Below are positions 11,244 through 19,946 of a DNA stretch of 64,000 nucleotides, piece by piece. Position 1 is the first letter of the stretch; each line of letters starts with the position of its first letter. Where the stretch lies: NCBI GenBank assembly GCA_030247725.1, contig JAOTRT010000004.1, positions 62,001-126,000 of the forward strand, read 5' to 3'. This DNA is from Candidatus Nitricoxidireducens bremensis. GTDB lineage: Bacteria > Pseudomonadota > Gammaproteobacteria > Burkholderiales > Rhodocyclaceae. The translations under genes were made by a program, and so were the position numbers. The notes below the pieces were generated by a model. It was given only the letters and a program-made list of their open reading frames with translations. It had not been told where the DNA came from and ran no database searches.

Positions 11244-12018
11244 CTTCCGTCTGCTTCTTCTTCGGCTTGATGAAAATCTGGTCGGTGACGCCGAACTCGA
11301 CCAGCTCCCCCAGGTACATGTAGGCGGTGTAATCGGAAATGCGCGCGGCCTGCTGCATGTTGTGGGTGACGATGAGGATGGTCACCTTCTCCTTGAGCTC
11401 GGTCACCAGCTCCTCGATGCTCGCCGTGGCGATGGGATCGAGGGCCGAGGTGGGCTCGTCGAAGAGCAGTATTTCGGGATCGGAAGCGAGGGCGCGGGCA
11501 ATGCACAGGCGCTGCTGCTGGCCGCCCGAAAGATTGGCGCCCAGGTCGTTGAGGCGGTTCTTCACCTCGTCCCACAGGGCCGCTCCCCTCAGGGCCTGCT
11601 CGACGCGGTCGTCGAGTTCGCTGCGATTGCGCATGCCGCGCACGCGCAAGCTGTAGGCAACGTTCTCATAGACCGACTTCGGGAACGGGTTCGGCTTCTG
11701 GAACACCATCGAGATGCGCATGCGCACCTCGATCGGGTCCACATCCTTGGCCAGCAGGTTGGTGTTGTCCGGATGCATGACGATCTCGCCGGCGTAGCGG
11801 TTGCCGGGATAGAGGTCGTGCATGCGGTTGAAGGACCGCAGCAGCGTGGACTTGCCGCAGCCCGACGGCCCGATCAGCGCCGTCACCTGCTTTTCATAGA
11901 CGGGCAGGTTGATCTTCTTAAGCGCATGGAAGGCGCCGTAATGGAAGTTGAAGTCGCGGCACTCGGCCTTGATCTTGAGGTTCTGTTCGACGGGAGCGTT
12001 CATTGCAGTCTCGGTCAT
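11218..12018 (-). CDS. pstB: phosphate ABC transporter ATP-binding protein
   Basis: ATPase of the high-affinity phosphate importer (266 aa). Walker [16 protein letters not shown], the ABC signature [15 protein letters not shown] and Walker [14 protein letters not shown] are all intact, and the C-terminus is DYITGRFG as in other PstB. The ATG at 12018 (MTETAMNAP) is 5 nt beyond the pstA stop. A GTG four codons upstream is possible but would overlap pstA. The last ~9 codons are duplicated downstream, between this gene and phoU. Confidence 0.97.
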   Translation of the reverse strand: MTETAMNAPVEQNLKIKAECRDFNFHYGAFHALKKINLPVYEKQVTALIGPSGCGKSTLLRSFNRMHDLYPGNRYAGEIVMHPDNTNLLAKDVDPIEVRMRISMVFQKPNPFPKSVYENVAYSLRVRGMRNRSELDDRVEQALRGAALWDEVKNRLNDLGANLSGGQQQRLCIARALASDPEILLFDEPTSALDPIATASIEELVTELKEKVTILIVTHNMQQAARISDYTAYMYLGELVEFGVTDQIFIKPKKKQTEDYITGRFG

Positions 12019-12023
12019 GGGAT

Positions 12024-12947
12024 TTACCACTTGATGTTCTTGCGCAGGCGGTAGCGCAGCCAGATCGCCAGCCCGTTCATGGCCAGGGTCATCAGCACCA
12101 GCACGAAGCCGGCCGCCGCGGCGTTCACCTGGAAGGCCGCCTCGGGCCGCGAAGTCCAGTTGAACATCTGGATCGGCATCACCGTAAAGGGGGCGAACAG
12201 CCAGTCGCTGAGACCCGCCGCCGGATCGCCGGTGAAAGGCACCGGCGGCAGGAAGGCGATGAAGGTCAGGGCGCCGATGGTGATGATCGGGGCCGTCTCG
12301 CCGATGGCGCGCGCCATGCCGATGATGACGCCGGTGAGGATGCCGGCCGACGAATAGGGCAGGATGTGGTCGGCCACCATCTGCCAGGTAGTGGCGCCGC
12401 AGGCATAGGCCCCCTCGCGGATGGCCTGGGGGATCGCCCGGATCGCCTCCCGCGTGGCGACGATCACCACCGGCAGGATCAGCAGGGCCAGGGTCAGGCC
12501 GGCCGACAGGATGCTCTGGCCGAAACCGAACTGGTAGACAAACAGCCCCAGCGCCAGCAGGCCATAGACGATGGACGGCACGCCCGCCAGGTTGGTGATG
12601 TTTATCTCGATGATGTCCGTCATCCAGTTCTTGGGGGCGTACTCTTCGAGATAGACGCCGGCGGCAATGCCCAGCGGCACGGCGGCCAAGGCCGTGACCA
12701 GCATCACCAGCGTGGTACCGACCCAGGCCGACAGGATGCCGGCGCCGGCCGCCCGCCGCGACGGGAAGTTGGTGAAGAAGTCGGCATCGAGGCGGGGCAC
12801 GCCCTGTATCGCCATGTCGAGGAACAGGGCGCAGAAGGTCAGCACGCCGACCATCAGGGCGAGGATGCCGAGCACACCGAAGAAGGCATCCCAGCGCTTG
12901 GCCTTGGCGATCAGCGCCCGGATGACCTGGAGATCCTGGGGATTCAT
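12024..12947 (-). CDS. pstA: phosphate ABC transporter permease PstA
   Basis: Inner-membrane permease subunit (307 aa) with six predicted helices. The EAA-type coupling loop is seen around [19 protein letters not shown], followed by the [19 protein letters not shown] segment characteristic of PstA. It begins 1 nt after the pstC stop. Confidence 0.96.
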   Translation of the reverse strand: MNPQDLQVIRALIAKAKRWDAFFGVLGILALMVGVLTFCALFLDMAIQGVPRLDADFFTNFPSRRAAGAGILSAWVGTTLVMLVTALAAVPLGIAAGVYLEEYAPKNWMTDIIEINITNLAGVPSIVYGLLALGLFVYQFGFGQSILSAGLTLALLILPVVIVATREAIRAIPQAIREGAYACGATTWQMVADHILPYSSAGILTGVIIGMARAIGETAPIITIGALTFIAFLPPVPFTGDPAAGLSDWLFAPFTVMPIQMFNWTSRPEAAFQVNAAAAGFVLVLMTLAMNGLAIWLRYRLRKNIKW

Positions 12948-12948
12948 C

Positions 12949-13908
12949 TCAATACACCTCGCGGTACTTCTTGCGCAGCCAGTAGCCGAGCAGGTTGAAC
13001 ACCAGGGTCATCAACATCAGCGACAGGCCGGCGGCGAAGATGGTCTGGTAACCGATGGAACCGTGGGGCAGGTCGCCGAGCGCAACCTGGACGATGAAGG
13101 ACGTGATCGTCGCCCCCGGCTCCGCCGGATTGAAGGTCAGGTTCGGCTGCATGCCGGCCGACACGGCCAGGATCATGGTCTCGCCGACGGCACGGGAAAT
13201 GCCCAGGATATAGGCCGAGGCGATGCCCGAGAAGGCCGCCGGCATGACGACCTTGATGGCGGTCTGCAGACGTGTCGCCCCCATGGCGTAGGAACCCTCG
13301 CGCAGGCTCATGGGCACGGCGCGCATGGCGTCCTCGGAAAGGGAGGCGACGTAGGGAATGATCATGATGCCCATCACGAGGCCGGCGGAAAGCAGGTTGA
13401 AGCCCGGCAGGTCCGGGTAGATCTTCTGCAGCAACGGCGTCAGGAACACCAGGGCGAAATAGCCGTAGATGATGGTCGGCACGCCGCCCAGCAGTTCCAG
13501 GAAAGGCTTGGCGATCTCGCGCACCTTGAAGGGGGCGAATTCGGAAAGATAGATCGCGATGATCGTGCCGAGGGGAATGGCCACCGCCAGGGCCACGGCC
13601 GAACTGGTGATGGTTCCCGAGAGCAGGACCATGATGCCGAAATGGGCGTCGTCGAAAAGCGGCGTCCACTGGGTGTCGAACAGGAAGTCCGCCAGGGGCA
13701 CGTGCTCGAAAAAGATCCAGGACTCTTTCACCAGGATATAGACGATGGCGGCGGTCGTGAACACCGAAACAAGGGCAGCCCCGAACAGTAGGAACTCGAT
13801 GAAGCGTTCCTTCATGTGGCGCGACGCCCGTTTGCGCAGGCGCTCGCTGACTTGATCTGTGGTGGCTGCTGCGGGCGGGCTATGTTCTGCTGACACGGAG
13901 ATACTCAT
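12949..13908 (-). CDS. pstC: phosphate ABC transporter permease PstC
   Basis: Second permease of the phosphate importer (319 aa). A charged N-terminal tail of about 35 residues precedes six helices. The coupling loop is AVPMSLREGSYAMGATRLQ and a conserved AVGETMILAVSAG segment follows. It is separated from pstS by 67 nt holding a perfect 38-bp palindrome, so expression relative to pstS is probably reduced. Confidence 0.96.
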   Translation of the reverse strand: MSISVSAEHSPPAAATTDQVSERLRKRASRHMKERFIEFLLFGAALVSVFTTAAIVYILVKESWIFFEHVPLADFLFDTQWTPLFDDAHFGIMVLLSGTITSSAVALAVAIPLGTIIAIYLSEFAPFKVREIAKPFLELLGGVPTIIYGYFALVFLTPLLQKIYPDLPGFNLLSAGLVMGIMIIPYVASLSEDAMRAVPMSLREGSYAMGATRLQTAIKVVMPAAFSGIASAYILGISRAVGETMILAVSAGMQPNLTFNPAEPGATITSFIVQVALGDLPHGSIGYQTIFAAGLSLMLMTLVFNLLGYWLRKKYREVY

Positions 13909-13931
13909 GAATGGGATGCCTCGCGAATGAA

Positions 13932-13969
13932 TGACCCGGCTGGACGGCCGCGGCCGTCCAGCCGGGTCA
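13932..13969 (-). terminator. perfect 38-bp palindrome between pstS and pstC
   Basis: Two perfectly complementary 19-nt arms (left arm starts TGACCCGGCTGG) meet at a CGCG centre, beginning 6 nt after the pstS stop codon. No T-run follows. Such a hairpin would stabilise the pstS mRNA 3' end or partly terminate, favouring production of the abundant binding protein over the membrane subunits. Confidence 0.7.
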
Positions 13970-13975
13970 CCAGCC

Positions 13976-14977
<1,002 letters not shown>

Positions 14978-15019
14978 GCGGAGTTCTCCTTGAGGGGGGG
15001 GGGAAACGTAACGCAGGCC

Positions 15020-15053
15020 AGTCTATGAAGGCTTTGTTACGGCCATGTGACAC
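15020..15053 (-). promoter_or_regulatory. Pho box and -10 of the pst operon
   Basis: On the minus strand GTGTCAC-ATGG-CCGTAAC (15053-15036) matches the PhoB box plan of two 7-mers separated by 4 nt (consensus CTGTCAT). A third 11-bp-spaced unit CTTCAT follows. Ten nt beyond the box is a -10-like TAGACT (15025-15020). The spacing is that of PhoB-activated promoters, and the position before pstS makes this the best-supported regulatory site in the window. Confidence 0.75.
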
Positions 15054-15080
15054 AGACCGAATCAGCCCCACCGGCCCGGG

Positions 15081-15098
15081 CTGTCACACGGCCGCAAC
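15081..15098 (+). promoter_or_regulatory. Pho-box-like site before glycosyltransferase gene
   Basis: CTGTCAC-ACGG-CCGCAAC on the plus strand has the same 7-4-7 plan as the pstS box; the first half matches at all positions and the second at five of seven. It lies 23 nt before the ATG at 15122. The -10 region is weak (CAACTT after 10 nt), so function is uncertain. Confidence 0.45.
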
Positions 15099-15121
15099 AT
15101 CTGCGCGGCAACTTGCCGGAC

Positions 15122-16288
15122 ATGCAAAATCTCCCGTCGGCTCCCCTGCGCGTCCTGATGGTCTCGGACGTCTACTTCCCGCGCATCAACGGCGTCTCCA
15201 CCTCCATCGAAACCTTCCGCGCCGACCTGGGCGCCGAGGGCGTGGAGGTGCGCCTCGTGGCGCCCGCCTATCCCGAACCCCACGAGGCCCCCGCCACCTG
15301 GCGCGTCGCCTCGCGCCGCGTACCCTTCGACCCCGAGGACCGGCTCATGAAGCGCCGCCCCCTCGACCGGGCCCTGGACGACCTGGCCACCGACGGCGTG
15401 GACCTCATCCACATCCAGACCCCCTTCGCCGCCCACTACGCCGGCCTGCGCACCGCGCGGCGCCGTCGCGTGCCCGTGCTCGCCACCTACCACACCCATT
15501 TCGAGGAATACATCCACCACTACCTGCCGCTGCTGCCGCGCCCGCTGCTGGCGGGCATCGCCCGCCGCATCGCCCGCAACCAGTGCAACGGCCTCGACGC
15601 CGTCGTCGTGCCGTCCCTCGCCATGCGCGACACCCTCGGCGCCTACGGCGTCCAGGCCCCCCTGCACGTGCTGCCCACCGGCATCCCCGTCGCCCGCTTC
15701 GCCAACGGCAACGGCCAGCGCTTCCGTTTCCGCCACGGCATTCCCGAGCACCGCCCCGTCGCCCTCTTCGTCGGCCGCGTCGCCCACGAGAAGAACATCG
15801 GCTTCCTGCTCGACGCCATGGTGCATGCCGTGCGCCGCCAACCCGACCTGCTGCTGGTCGTCGCCGGCGAAGGCCCCGCCCTCCCCCACCTGCGGGTACG
15901 CACCATCGCCCTCGGCATCGAGGAGAACGTGCGTTTCGTCGGCTACCTGGACCGGGCCACTGAGCTACCCGACTGCTACGCCGCCGCCGACGTCTTCGCC
16001 TTCGCCTCCAAAACCGAGACCCAGGGCCTCGTCCTGCTGGAAGCCATGGCCGCCGGCCTCCCCGTCTATGCCCTCGCCCGCATGGGCACCCGCGACATCG
16101 TCGAACCCGGCCGCGGCGCCATCGCCGCCCCCGACACCCCCGTCGACTTCGGCCACGGCCTCGCCGCCCTGGTCGCCGACCGGCGCCGGCTGGAAGCGCT
16201 CGCCGACGACGGCCGCCGCTTCGCCGAAGAATGGTCCTCCCCCGAGCGGGCCCGCCAGCTCGCCACCCTCTACCGATCCCTGGTATAG
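15122..16288 (+). CDS. GT4-family glycosyltransferase, probable glycolipid synthase
   Basis: 388-aa GT-B glycosyltransferase of the GT4 group that includes SqdX/SQD2 and PimB/MgtA-like lipid glycosyltransferases. The N-terminal acceptor domain starts RVLMVSDVYFPRINGVSTS. The donor domain contains ALFVGRVAHEKNIGFLLDAM and the E-x7-E motif in ETQGLVLLEAMAAGLPV. No membrane helix is seen. The start at 15122 is chosen because the longer ORF (ATG 15047) would overlap the pstS Pho box. It lies divergent from pstS, with a Pho-box-like site in front and dgkA 5 nt behind. This suggests synthesis of phosphorus-free glycolipid during phosphate limitation; the acceptor and sugar are unknown. Confidence 0.8.
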   Translation: MQNLPSAPLRVLMVSDVYFPRINGVSTSIETFRADLGAEGVEVRLVAPAYPEPHEAPATWRVASRRVPFDPEDRLMKRRPLDRALDDLATDGVDLIHIQTPFAAHYAGLRTARRRRVPVLATYHTHFEEYIHHYLPLLPRPLLAGIARRIARNQCNGLDAVVVPSLAMRDTLGAYGVQAPLHVLPTGIPVARFANGNGQRFRFRHGIPEHRPVALFVGRVAHEKNIGFLLDAMVHAVRRQPDLLLVVAGEGPALPHLRVRTIALGIEENVRFVGYLDRATELPDCYAAADVFAFASKTETQGLVLLEAMAAGLPVYALARMGTRDIVEPGRGAIAAPDTPVDFGHGLAALVADRRRLEALADDGRRFAEEWSSPERARQLATLYRSLV

Positions 16289-16293
16289 CCCCC

Positions 16294-16686
16294 ATGAACC
16301 AGCCCGACACCGCCACCCACGAAAGCCCCTTCAAGGGCAAGACCGGTCTCACCCGCGTCTGGAACGCCTTCCACTATTCCCTGGCCGGCCTCTCCGCCGC
16401 CTACCGCCACGAAGACGCCTTCCGCCAGGAAACCTGGCTCGCCGTCCTCCTCATCCCCCTCGCCCTGCTGCTGCCCGCCAGCAACATCGGCCACATCCTG
16501 ATGATCGGCAGCGTACTGCTGGTCCTCGTGGTGGAACTCATCAACTCCGCCATCGAAGCCGCCGTGGACCGCATCTCCCTCGACCACCACCGCCTCTCCA
16601 AGCGCGCCAAGGACATCGGCAGCGCCGCGGTGCTGATCGCGCTGGTGAATGTGGTGATTACCTGGGGGTTGGTGCTGTTCGGCTGA
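16294..16686 (+). CDS. dgkA: diacylglycerol kinase
   Basis: Small trimeric inner-membrane kinase (130 aa) phosphorylating diacylglycerol to phosphatidic acid. Three hydrophobic helices are present, and the active-site signature VELINSAIEAAVDRIS lies around residue 70-85, followed by the DHHRLSKRAKDIGSAAV motif. The ATG at 16294 follows the glycosyltransferase stop by 5 nt, so the two form an operon. The pairing fits control of the diacylglycerol pool shared by phospholipid and glycolipid synthesis. Confidence 0.95.
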   Translation: MNQPDTATHESPFKGKTGLTRVWNAFHYSLAGLSAAYRHEDAFRQETWLAVLLIPLALLLPASNIGHILMIGSVLLVLVVELINSAIEAAVDRISLDHHRLSKRAKDIGSAAVLIALVNVVITWGLVLFG

Positions 16687-16709
16687 TTTTGCTTTGCTGT
16701 AGGAACGCT

Positions 16710-16742
16710 GCCGGGGCGGGTACTCGCGGGCTCGTTAGCGGC
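16710..16742 (+). repeat. left half of REP-like palindrome split by IS110 element
   Basis: The arm 16710-16730 (starts GCCGGGGCGGG) plus loop CTCGTTAGCGGC. The complementary arm, with one mismatch in 21, lies at 17978-17998 beyond the IS. An uninterrupted relative in reverse orientation is at 19811-19889. The 10-mer CGTTAGCGGC recurs at 16798-16807. Confidence 0.8.
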
Positions 16743-16807
16743 TTGTATGGTAAAGGCGGCTCTCGTATGAAACAGTAGGAGGGCCGGGGTGGAGGGGCGT
16801 TAGCGGC

Positions 16808-16982
16808 TATCTGACCTTGCAAGAGGGACAGACTTACTCAGAACTCCCCCACCCACACCGCCCAGCGTCGATGAGGAATCTAGCGGCAGAAGAGCCGATC
16901 TTCCGACCGCCGATTTGACTGCAAGCTTACGTCGGTGTGTGCCACCCCAGCGCGTTTCATTAAACACCTGGAGGCCCACATC
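16808..16982 (+). ncRNA. candidate bridge RNA region of the IS110 element
   Basis: IS110-group elements encode a bridge RNA in the non-coding left end. Here 175 nt upstream of the transposase have no ORF and contain a possible hairpin (GGAA...TTCC, with inner CGGC/GCCG) at about 16876-16904. Its 5' side carries TAGCGGC (16881-16887), identical to the left target flank at 16736-16742. No convincing right-target guide was found. This is placement by analogy, not a demonstrated RNA. Confidence 0.35.
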
Positions 16983-17945
16983 ATGCAAACCGACACACAT
17001 CCGCTGTATCTGGGCGCCGACATTGGCAAAGACGAAGTGGTGGTGGCCTGCTCCGAAGGCAGTTTCACCCCGCGCACGATTGCCAACCGCCGCACCTCCC
17101 TGCTGACTTTTCTGGTCAGCCTGCCGCCGGGCAGTTCCATCGGAATGGAATCTACGGGCAGCTACCACGAGGTATTTGCCACCCTGGCCTACAAGAAGGG
17201 GTTCCGGGTATATCTCCTGAACCCCAGGGACGCGCGGCACTACGCCAAGGGTGTGGGCCAGCGCGGCAAGACCGACCGTGTGGATGCTCAACTCCTGGCG
17301 CGCATGGTGGCTCAGGAGCATGCCCAACTGCATCCTTGGATTCCGCCCACGCCAGAGCAACGTCAGTTCCAGCGGCTGCTCAAGCGTCGCGCCAAACTGA
17401 GTGCCATCCGTGCAGCGTTGGGACTATCGCTCAAAGATCTGAGCGGCTTCGCGGCAGAACGTAAGTCCCTGATGACTACGGTGGGCCGCGTGATCGAACG
17501 GATCGACGAGCGCTTGGCGACCCTGATCAATGCCACCCAGGCTCGCCGGGAAGCATTTGCTCGCCTGCGCGGGATTCCTGGGGTTGGCCCCGTCATTGCC
17601 AGCGGTCTGCTCGCTGCGCTGGAGCGCCTGCCTTACCCCGATGCCGACGCCTTCGTTGCCTTCAGCGGACTGGACCCACGTCCGGACGATTCCGGACACC
17701 ATCGCGGCCGACGACGCTTGTCCAAGCGAGGGCCGAGCGAATTGCGGCGTTTGCTGTATCTGGCTGCGATGGCAGGTGCCCGCGTGAAGGTGTGGCAGCC
17801 CTACTACGAGCGCTACCGCGCCAAGGGCCTGTCGTCCACTGCCGCCCTCGTCGTCCTTGCGCGCCGCATCGCCAGAACGGCTTGGTCTCTCTATGCCCAC
17901 AAGACCACATTCACTCCAGAGCGTCAGGCAATGCCGTTGACCTGA
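16983..17945 (+). CDS. IS110-family transposase
   Basis: 320-aa recombinase with an N-terminal RuvC-like DEDD domain: Asp13 in LGADIGKDEVVVA, Glu56 in IGMESTGSYHEVFA, and Asp98 and Asp101 in GKTDRVDAQLLAR. The C-terminal Tnp domain has GIPGVGPVIASGLLAAL and the AFSGLDPRPDDSG serine motif, followed by LSKRGPSELRRLLYLAAM. All catalytic positions seem intact and the frame is open, so it could be active. The ATG at 16983 is preferred to 16935, whose extra residues are not family-like. It probably acts with a left-end bridge RNA. Confidence 0.92.
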   Translation: MQTDTHPLYLGADIGKDEVVVACSEGSFTPRTIANRRTSLLTFLVSLPPGSSIGMESTGSYHEVFATLAYKKGFRVYLLNPRDARHYAKGVGQRGKTDRVDAQLLARMVAQEHAQLHPWIPPTPEQRQFQRLLKRRAKLSAIRAALGLSLKDLSGFAAERKSLMTTVGRVIERIDERLATLINATQARREAFARLRGIPGVGPVIASGLLAALERLPYPDADAFVAFSGLDPRPDDSGHHRGRRRLSKRGPSELRRLLYLAAMAGARVKVWQPYYERYRAKGLSSTAALVVLARRIARTAWSLYAHKTTFTPERQAMPLT

Positions 17946-17957
17946 ACCATAGAATCT

Positions 17958-17998
17958 GAGCTGCGCCGAATGCCTCACCCGCGAGCACCCGCCCCGGC
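17958..17998 (+). repeat. right half of REP-like palindrome split by IS110 element
   Basis: The loop remainder GAGCTGCGCCGAATGCCTCA (17958-17977) is followed by the arm 17978-17998 that pairs with 16710-16730. The same loop sequence, uninterrupted, is found reverse-complemented at 19834-19866, which proves the two halves were once contiguous. Confidence 0.8.
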
Positions 17999-18052
17999 GC
18001 CCGAACTTCGGTGCGAAATCTCCGAACATCCCAGAAGCATTGCCGCCTCGAT

Positions 18053-18111
18053 GCGAGTTGGGTAATCTCTCATCAACTCGCCAGCCGAGGTGCCTAGATA
18101 TGGACACCTCG
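18053..18111 (+). other. two perfect hairpins upstream of reverse transcriptase (candidate structured RNA)
   Basis: Hairpin 1: GCGAGTTG (18053-18060) pairs with CAACTCGC (18074-18081). Hairpin 2: CGAGGTG (18086-18092) pairs with CACCTCG (18105-18111). They are separated by 4 nt and end 50 nt before the RT start codon. Several defence-associated RTs and retrons use a structured RNA encoded just upstream, so this is a candidate cognate ncRNA or regulated leader. Loop 1 contains TAATCTCTCATCAA, repeated with one change after the RT stop (19729-19742). Confidence 0.45.
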
Positions 18112-18161
18112 CTTTGACATCTAAAACACGACTACCCTCAGACTCCATTGGTCCCGCCGAT

Positions 18162-19724
18162 ATGACCCAGCCACTAAAGACGCTTATCAATGCGGATAGC
18201 CTTGACTTCGCGTTACGGCACATCACCACCTATTACGACACGGACTTCTTCCCTAGAACTGAGGAATTTTTGGCCATTGGGCATTCATGGGGCGAAGTTA
18301 AGCACCACATTCTGGAATCCGATCTTGACCATATTCTCTCGGCTCCCCCACTGGTGGAGCCGTGGCCAAAAACACGAAGCGGATTCAGGATCGTTCATCG
18401 TCCCGAGCCCCTAGACTCAATTGTCTATGCGGCCCTAGCAAAGACTATCGCTTCGAACGTAGAAACTGCTCGGGCGAGCCCAGAAGTCGCATGCTCCTAC
18501 AGAATCTCGGAGAGTGACAGGAGCTTTTTCGCCGATGGCTCTGGCTTCAATGTTTATCGCGAGCGATGTGAAAACCTATCCGCCGATTTTCCATTCGTTC
18601 TTTCGGCGGACATCTCAGATTTCTACAACAAGATATATCTTCACCGCCTCCAGAACGCAATTCAAACTGCCACCGATGACCCACCAGGGATATCAAAACG
18701 AATCGAGTATTTCCTGACAGCTCTCAATACGAGAGCGTCACAGGGGATTCCGGTCGGCCCAGCCTCAAGCATCATCATGGCGGAGGCGACACTGATCGAC
18801 GCCGATCAGTTCATTTATGGCCGAGGATTCGAGCATGTTCGATATGTGGATGACTTTCGGATTTTTGGAAACTCGCTTCAGGAACTGCAATCGCTTCTCC
18901 AAGACTTCTGCGTCTACCTTCATGAGAATCAGCGGTTATCTCTTTCGCCGGAGAAAACCCGGATTAGCAAGTCCGAAGATTTCATAAATCAGGAGTTGAA
19001 CAACCAATATCAACTGGAGAAGCTTGAGATTCTTGGGGCAATTGAGGTCGTCAATCCCTACACCATGGAGATCGAAGACGTCGATTTCGTCGTGATTGAG
19101 AATGCCGGCGCCGTTCTTCTCGACGCGCTAACGCGCATAACAAAGTTTGAAACTCTCGATCTCGGAGTAATTCGCGCAATTGTCCGGAGAGCGCGAGCGC
19201 ACGGAATCAAAGACATTGCCGGCTGCCTCATGGAGCACATTGCTTTCTTTGCTCCAGCCGTAAACGACATTGCGCTATATCTTGATTCAATTACTGATGC
19301 TGATTTCGTTTCTTCCTTCGCAGCGCAGCTACAGGGTCTCTGCGATCACTCCGCGTCAAATATCCGTGCCGTGAGGCTATGGCTGGAATGGTATTTCTCC
19401 CGTCACGAAGAGCTTTTGAGCTTCGGGAGAATTCGCGCGTTTGTCTTCTCAAGCAAACGACTTCGCCCACAAGCCCGCGCAGCGATCACTATGAATAATC
19501 AGGCGTGGATAAAGGACAGAAAGAATCAATTGCTGCACTACGCCTATTGGGACCGTCGCTCAATTCTGCTTGCCGCCCAAGTTCTTTCCAAAGACGAGCG
19601 GGAGAAGTGGCTAGGGCCAATCATCAAGGGAGAAAGCCTTGACCGAATGGACAAGTGGATGGCGAAATGGGTTATCGATGGTGCCCCAGATGAATTCCCG
19701 CTCGACGACGACCTGCCATTCTGA
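18162..19724 (+). CDS. reverse transcriptase of the Abi/UG (defence-associated) type
   Basis: 520-aa RNA-directed DNA polymerase. The RT palm is complete: motif A LSADISDFYNKIYLHRL (Asp150), motif B QGIPVGPASS (194-203), motif C YVDD (228-231) and motif D LSPEKTRIS. There is no maturase, HNH or integrase domain. The C-terminal ~240 residues look all-helical, as in AbiA/AbiK and 'unknown group' RTs of DRT antiphage systems. GC content is visibly well below that of its neighbours and codon use is mixed, indicating transfer. The ATG at 18162 is preferred to the GTG at 18090, which sits inside a hairpin. It stands alone, between an IS110 element and a REP-like palindrome. The exact DRT class cannot be assigned from sequence alone. 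Confidence 0.85.
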   Translation: MTQPLKTLINADSLDFALRHITTYYDTDFFPRTEEFLAIGHSWGEVKHHILESDLDHILSAPPLVEPWPKTRSGFRIVHRPEPLDSIVYAALAKTIASNVETARASPEVACSYRISESDRSFFADGSGFNVYRERCENLSADFPFVLSADISDFYNKIYLHRLQNAIQTATDDPPGISKRIEYFLTALNTRASQGIPVGPASSIIMAEATLIDADQFIYGRGFEHVRYVDDFRIFGNSLQELQSLLQDFCVYLHENQRLSLSPEKTRISKSEDFINQELNNQYQLEKLEILGAIEVVNPYTMEIEDVDFVVIENAGAVLLDALTRITKFETLDLGVIRAIVRRARAHGIKDIAGCLMEHIAFFAPAVNDIALYLDSITDADFVSSFAAQLQGLCDHSASNIRAVRLWLEWYFSRHEELLSFGRIRAFVFSSKRLRPQARAAITMNNQAWIKDRKNQLLHYAYWDRRSILLAAQVLSKDEREKWLGPIIKGESLDRMDKWMAKWVIDGAPDEFPLDDDLPF

Positions 19725-19728
19725 TGGC

Positions 19729-19742
19729 TAACCTCTCATCAA
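19729..19742 (+). repeat. 14-nt direct repeat flanking the RT gene (right copy)
   Basis: TAACCTCTCATCAA here versus TAATCTCTCATCAA at 18063-18076, 13 of 14 identical, bracketing the RT gene. It could mark the boundaries of the transferred cassette or be shared RNA sequence. Chance similarity is not excluded. Confidence 0.4.
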
Positions 19743-19752
19743 TCCACCGGAT

Positions 19753-19772
19753 CTGCGCGAAAAACCGCGCAG
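19753..19772 (+). terminator. hairpin downstream of reverse transcriptase
   Basis: A perfect 7-bp stem CTGCGCG/CGCGCAG with a 6-nt A-rich loop, 28 nt after the RT stop. No T-run follows. It is a plausible 3' end for the RT transcript. Confidence 0.45.
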
Positions 19773-19810
19773 GTCGGGCGAATTCAAACGCTCCCCCTCC
19801 CCTGCCCCAC

Positions 19811-19889
19811 CGGCCGGGCGGGGTGTTCGCGGGTGAGGCATTCGGCGCAGCTCGGCCGCTAACGAGCCCGCGAATACCTCGTCCGGCCG
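19811..19889 (-). repeat. intact REP-like palindrome
   Basis: Arms 19811-19833 and 19867-19889 are complementary over 23 nt except for three positions, around a 33-nt loop. Read on the minus strand, the loop gives CTCGTTAGCGG then CCGAGCTGCGCCGAATGC, the same loop as the IS110-split copy at 16710/17998. It shows the element is repeated and that the IS targeted its loop. Confidence 0.8.
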
Positions 19890-19946
19890 CGCTCCGCATC
19901 AAGGATGACGTTCCGGCAGCACAAAGTTGCGCGTATCATTTCCGCG

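Larger units (their letters stand above)
16743..17957 (+). mobile_element. IS110-family insertion sequence
   Basis: About 1.2 kb, delimited by the two halves of an interrupted palindrome. Contains one DEDD-type transposase gene and a ~175-nt non-coding left region, but only 12 nt after the stop. No terminal inverted repeats are seen, as expected for this family. Both junctions carry CT (CGTTAGCGGCT on the left, AATCTGAGCTG on the right), consistent with a 2-nt core. The exact left end is ambiguous because CGTTAGCGGCT occurs at 16733-16743 and again at 16798-16808. The intact palindrome at 19811 models the empty site. Confidence 0.85.

Noticed and set aside
18090..18161. Extended reverse transcriptase start at GTG 18090
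   Set aside because: The GTG lies within a perfect hairpin, lacks a ribosome-binding site, and the added residues do not resemble the family N-terminus.
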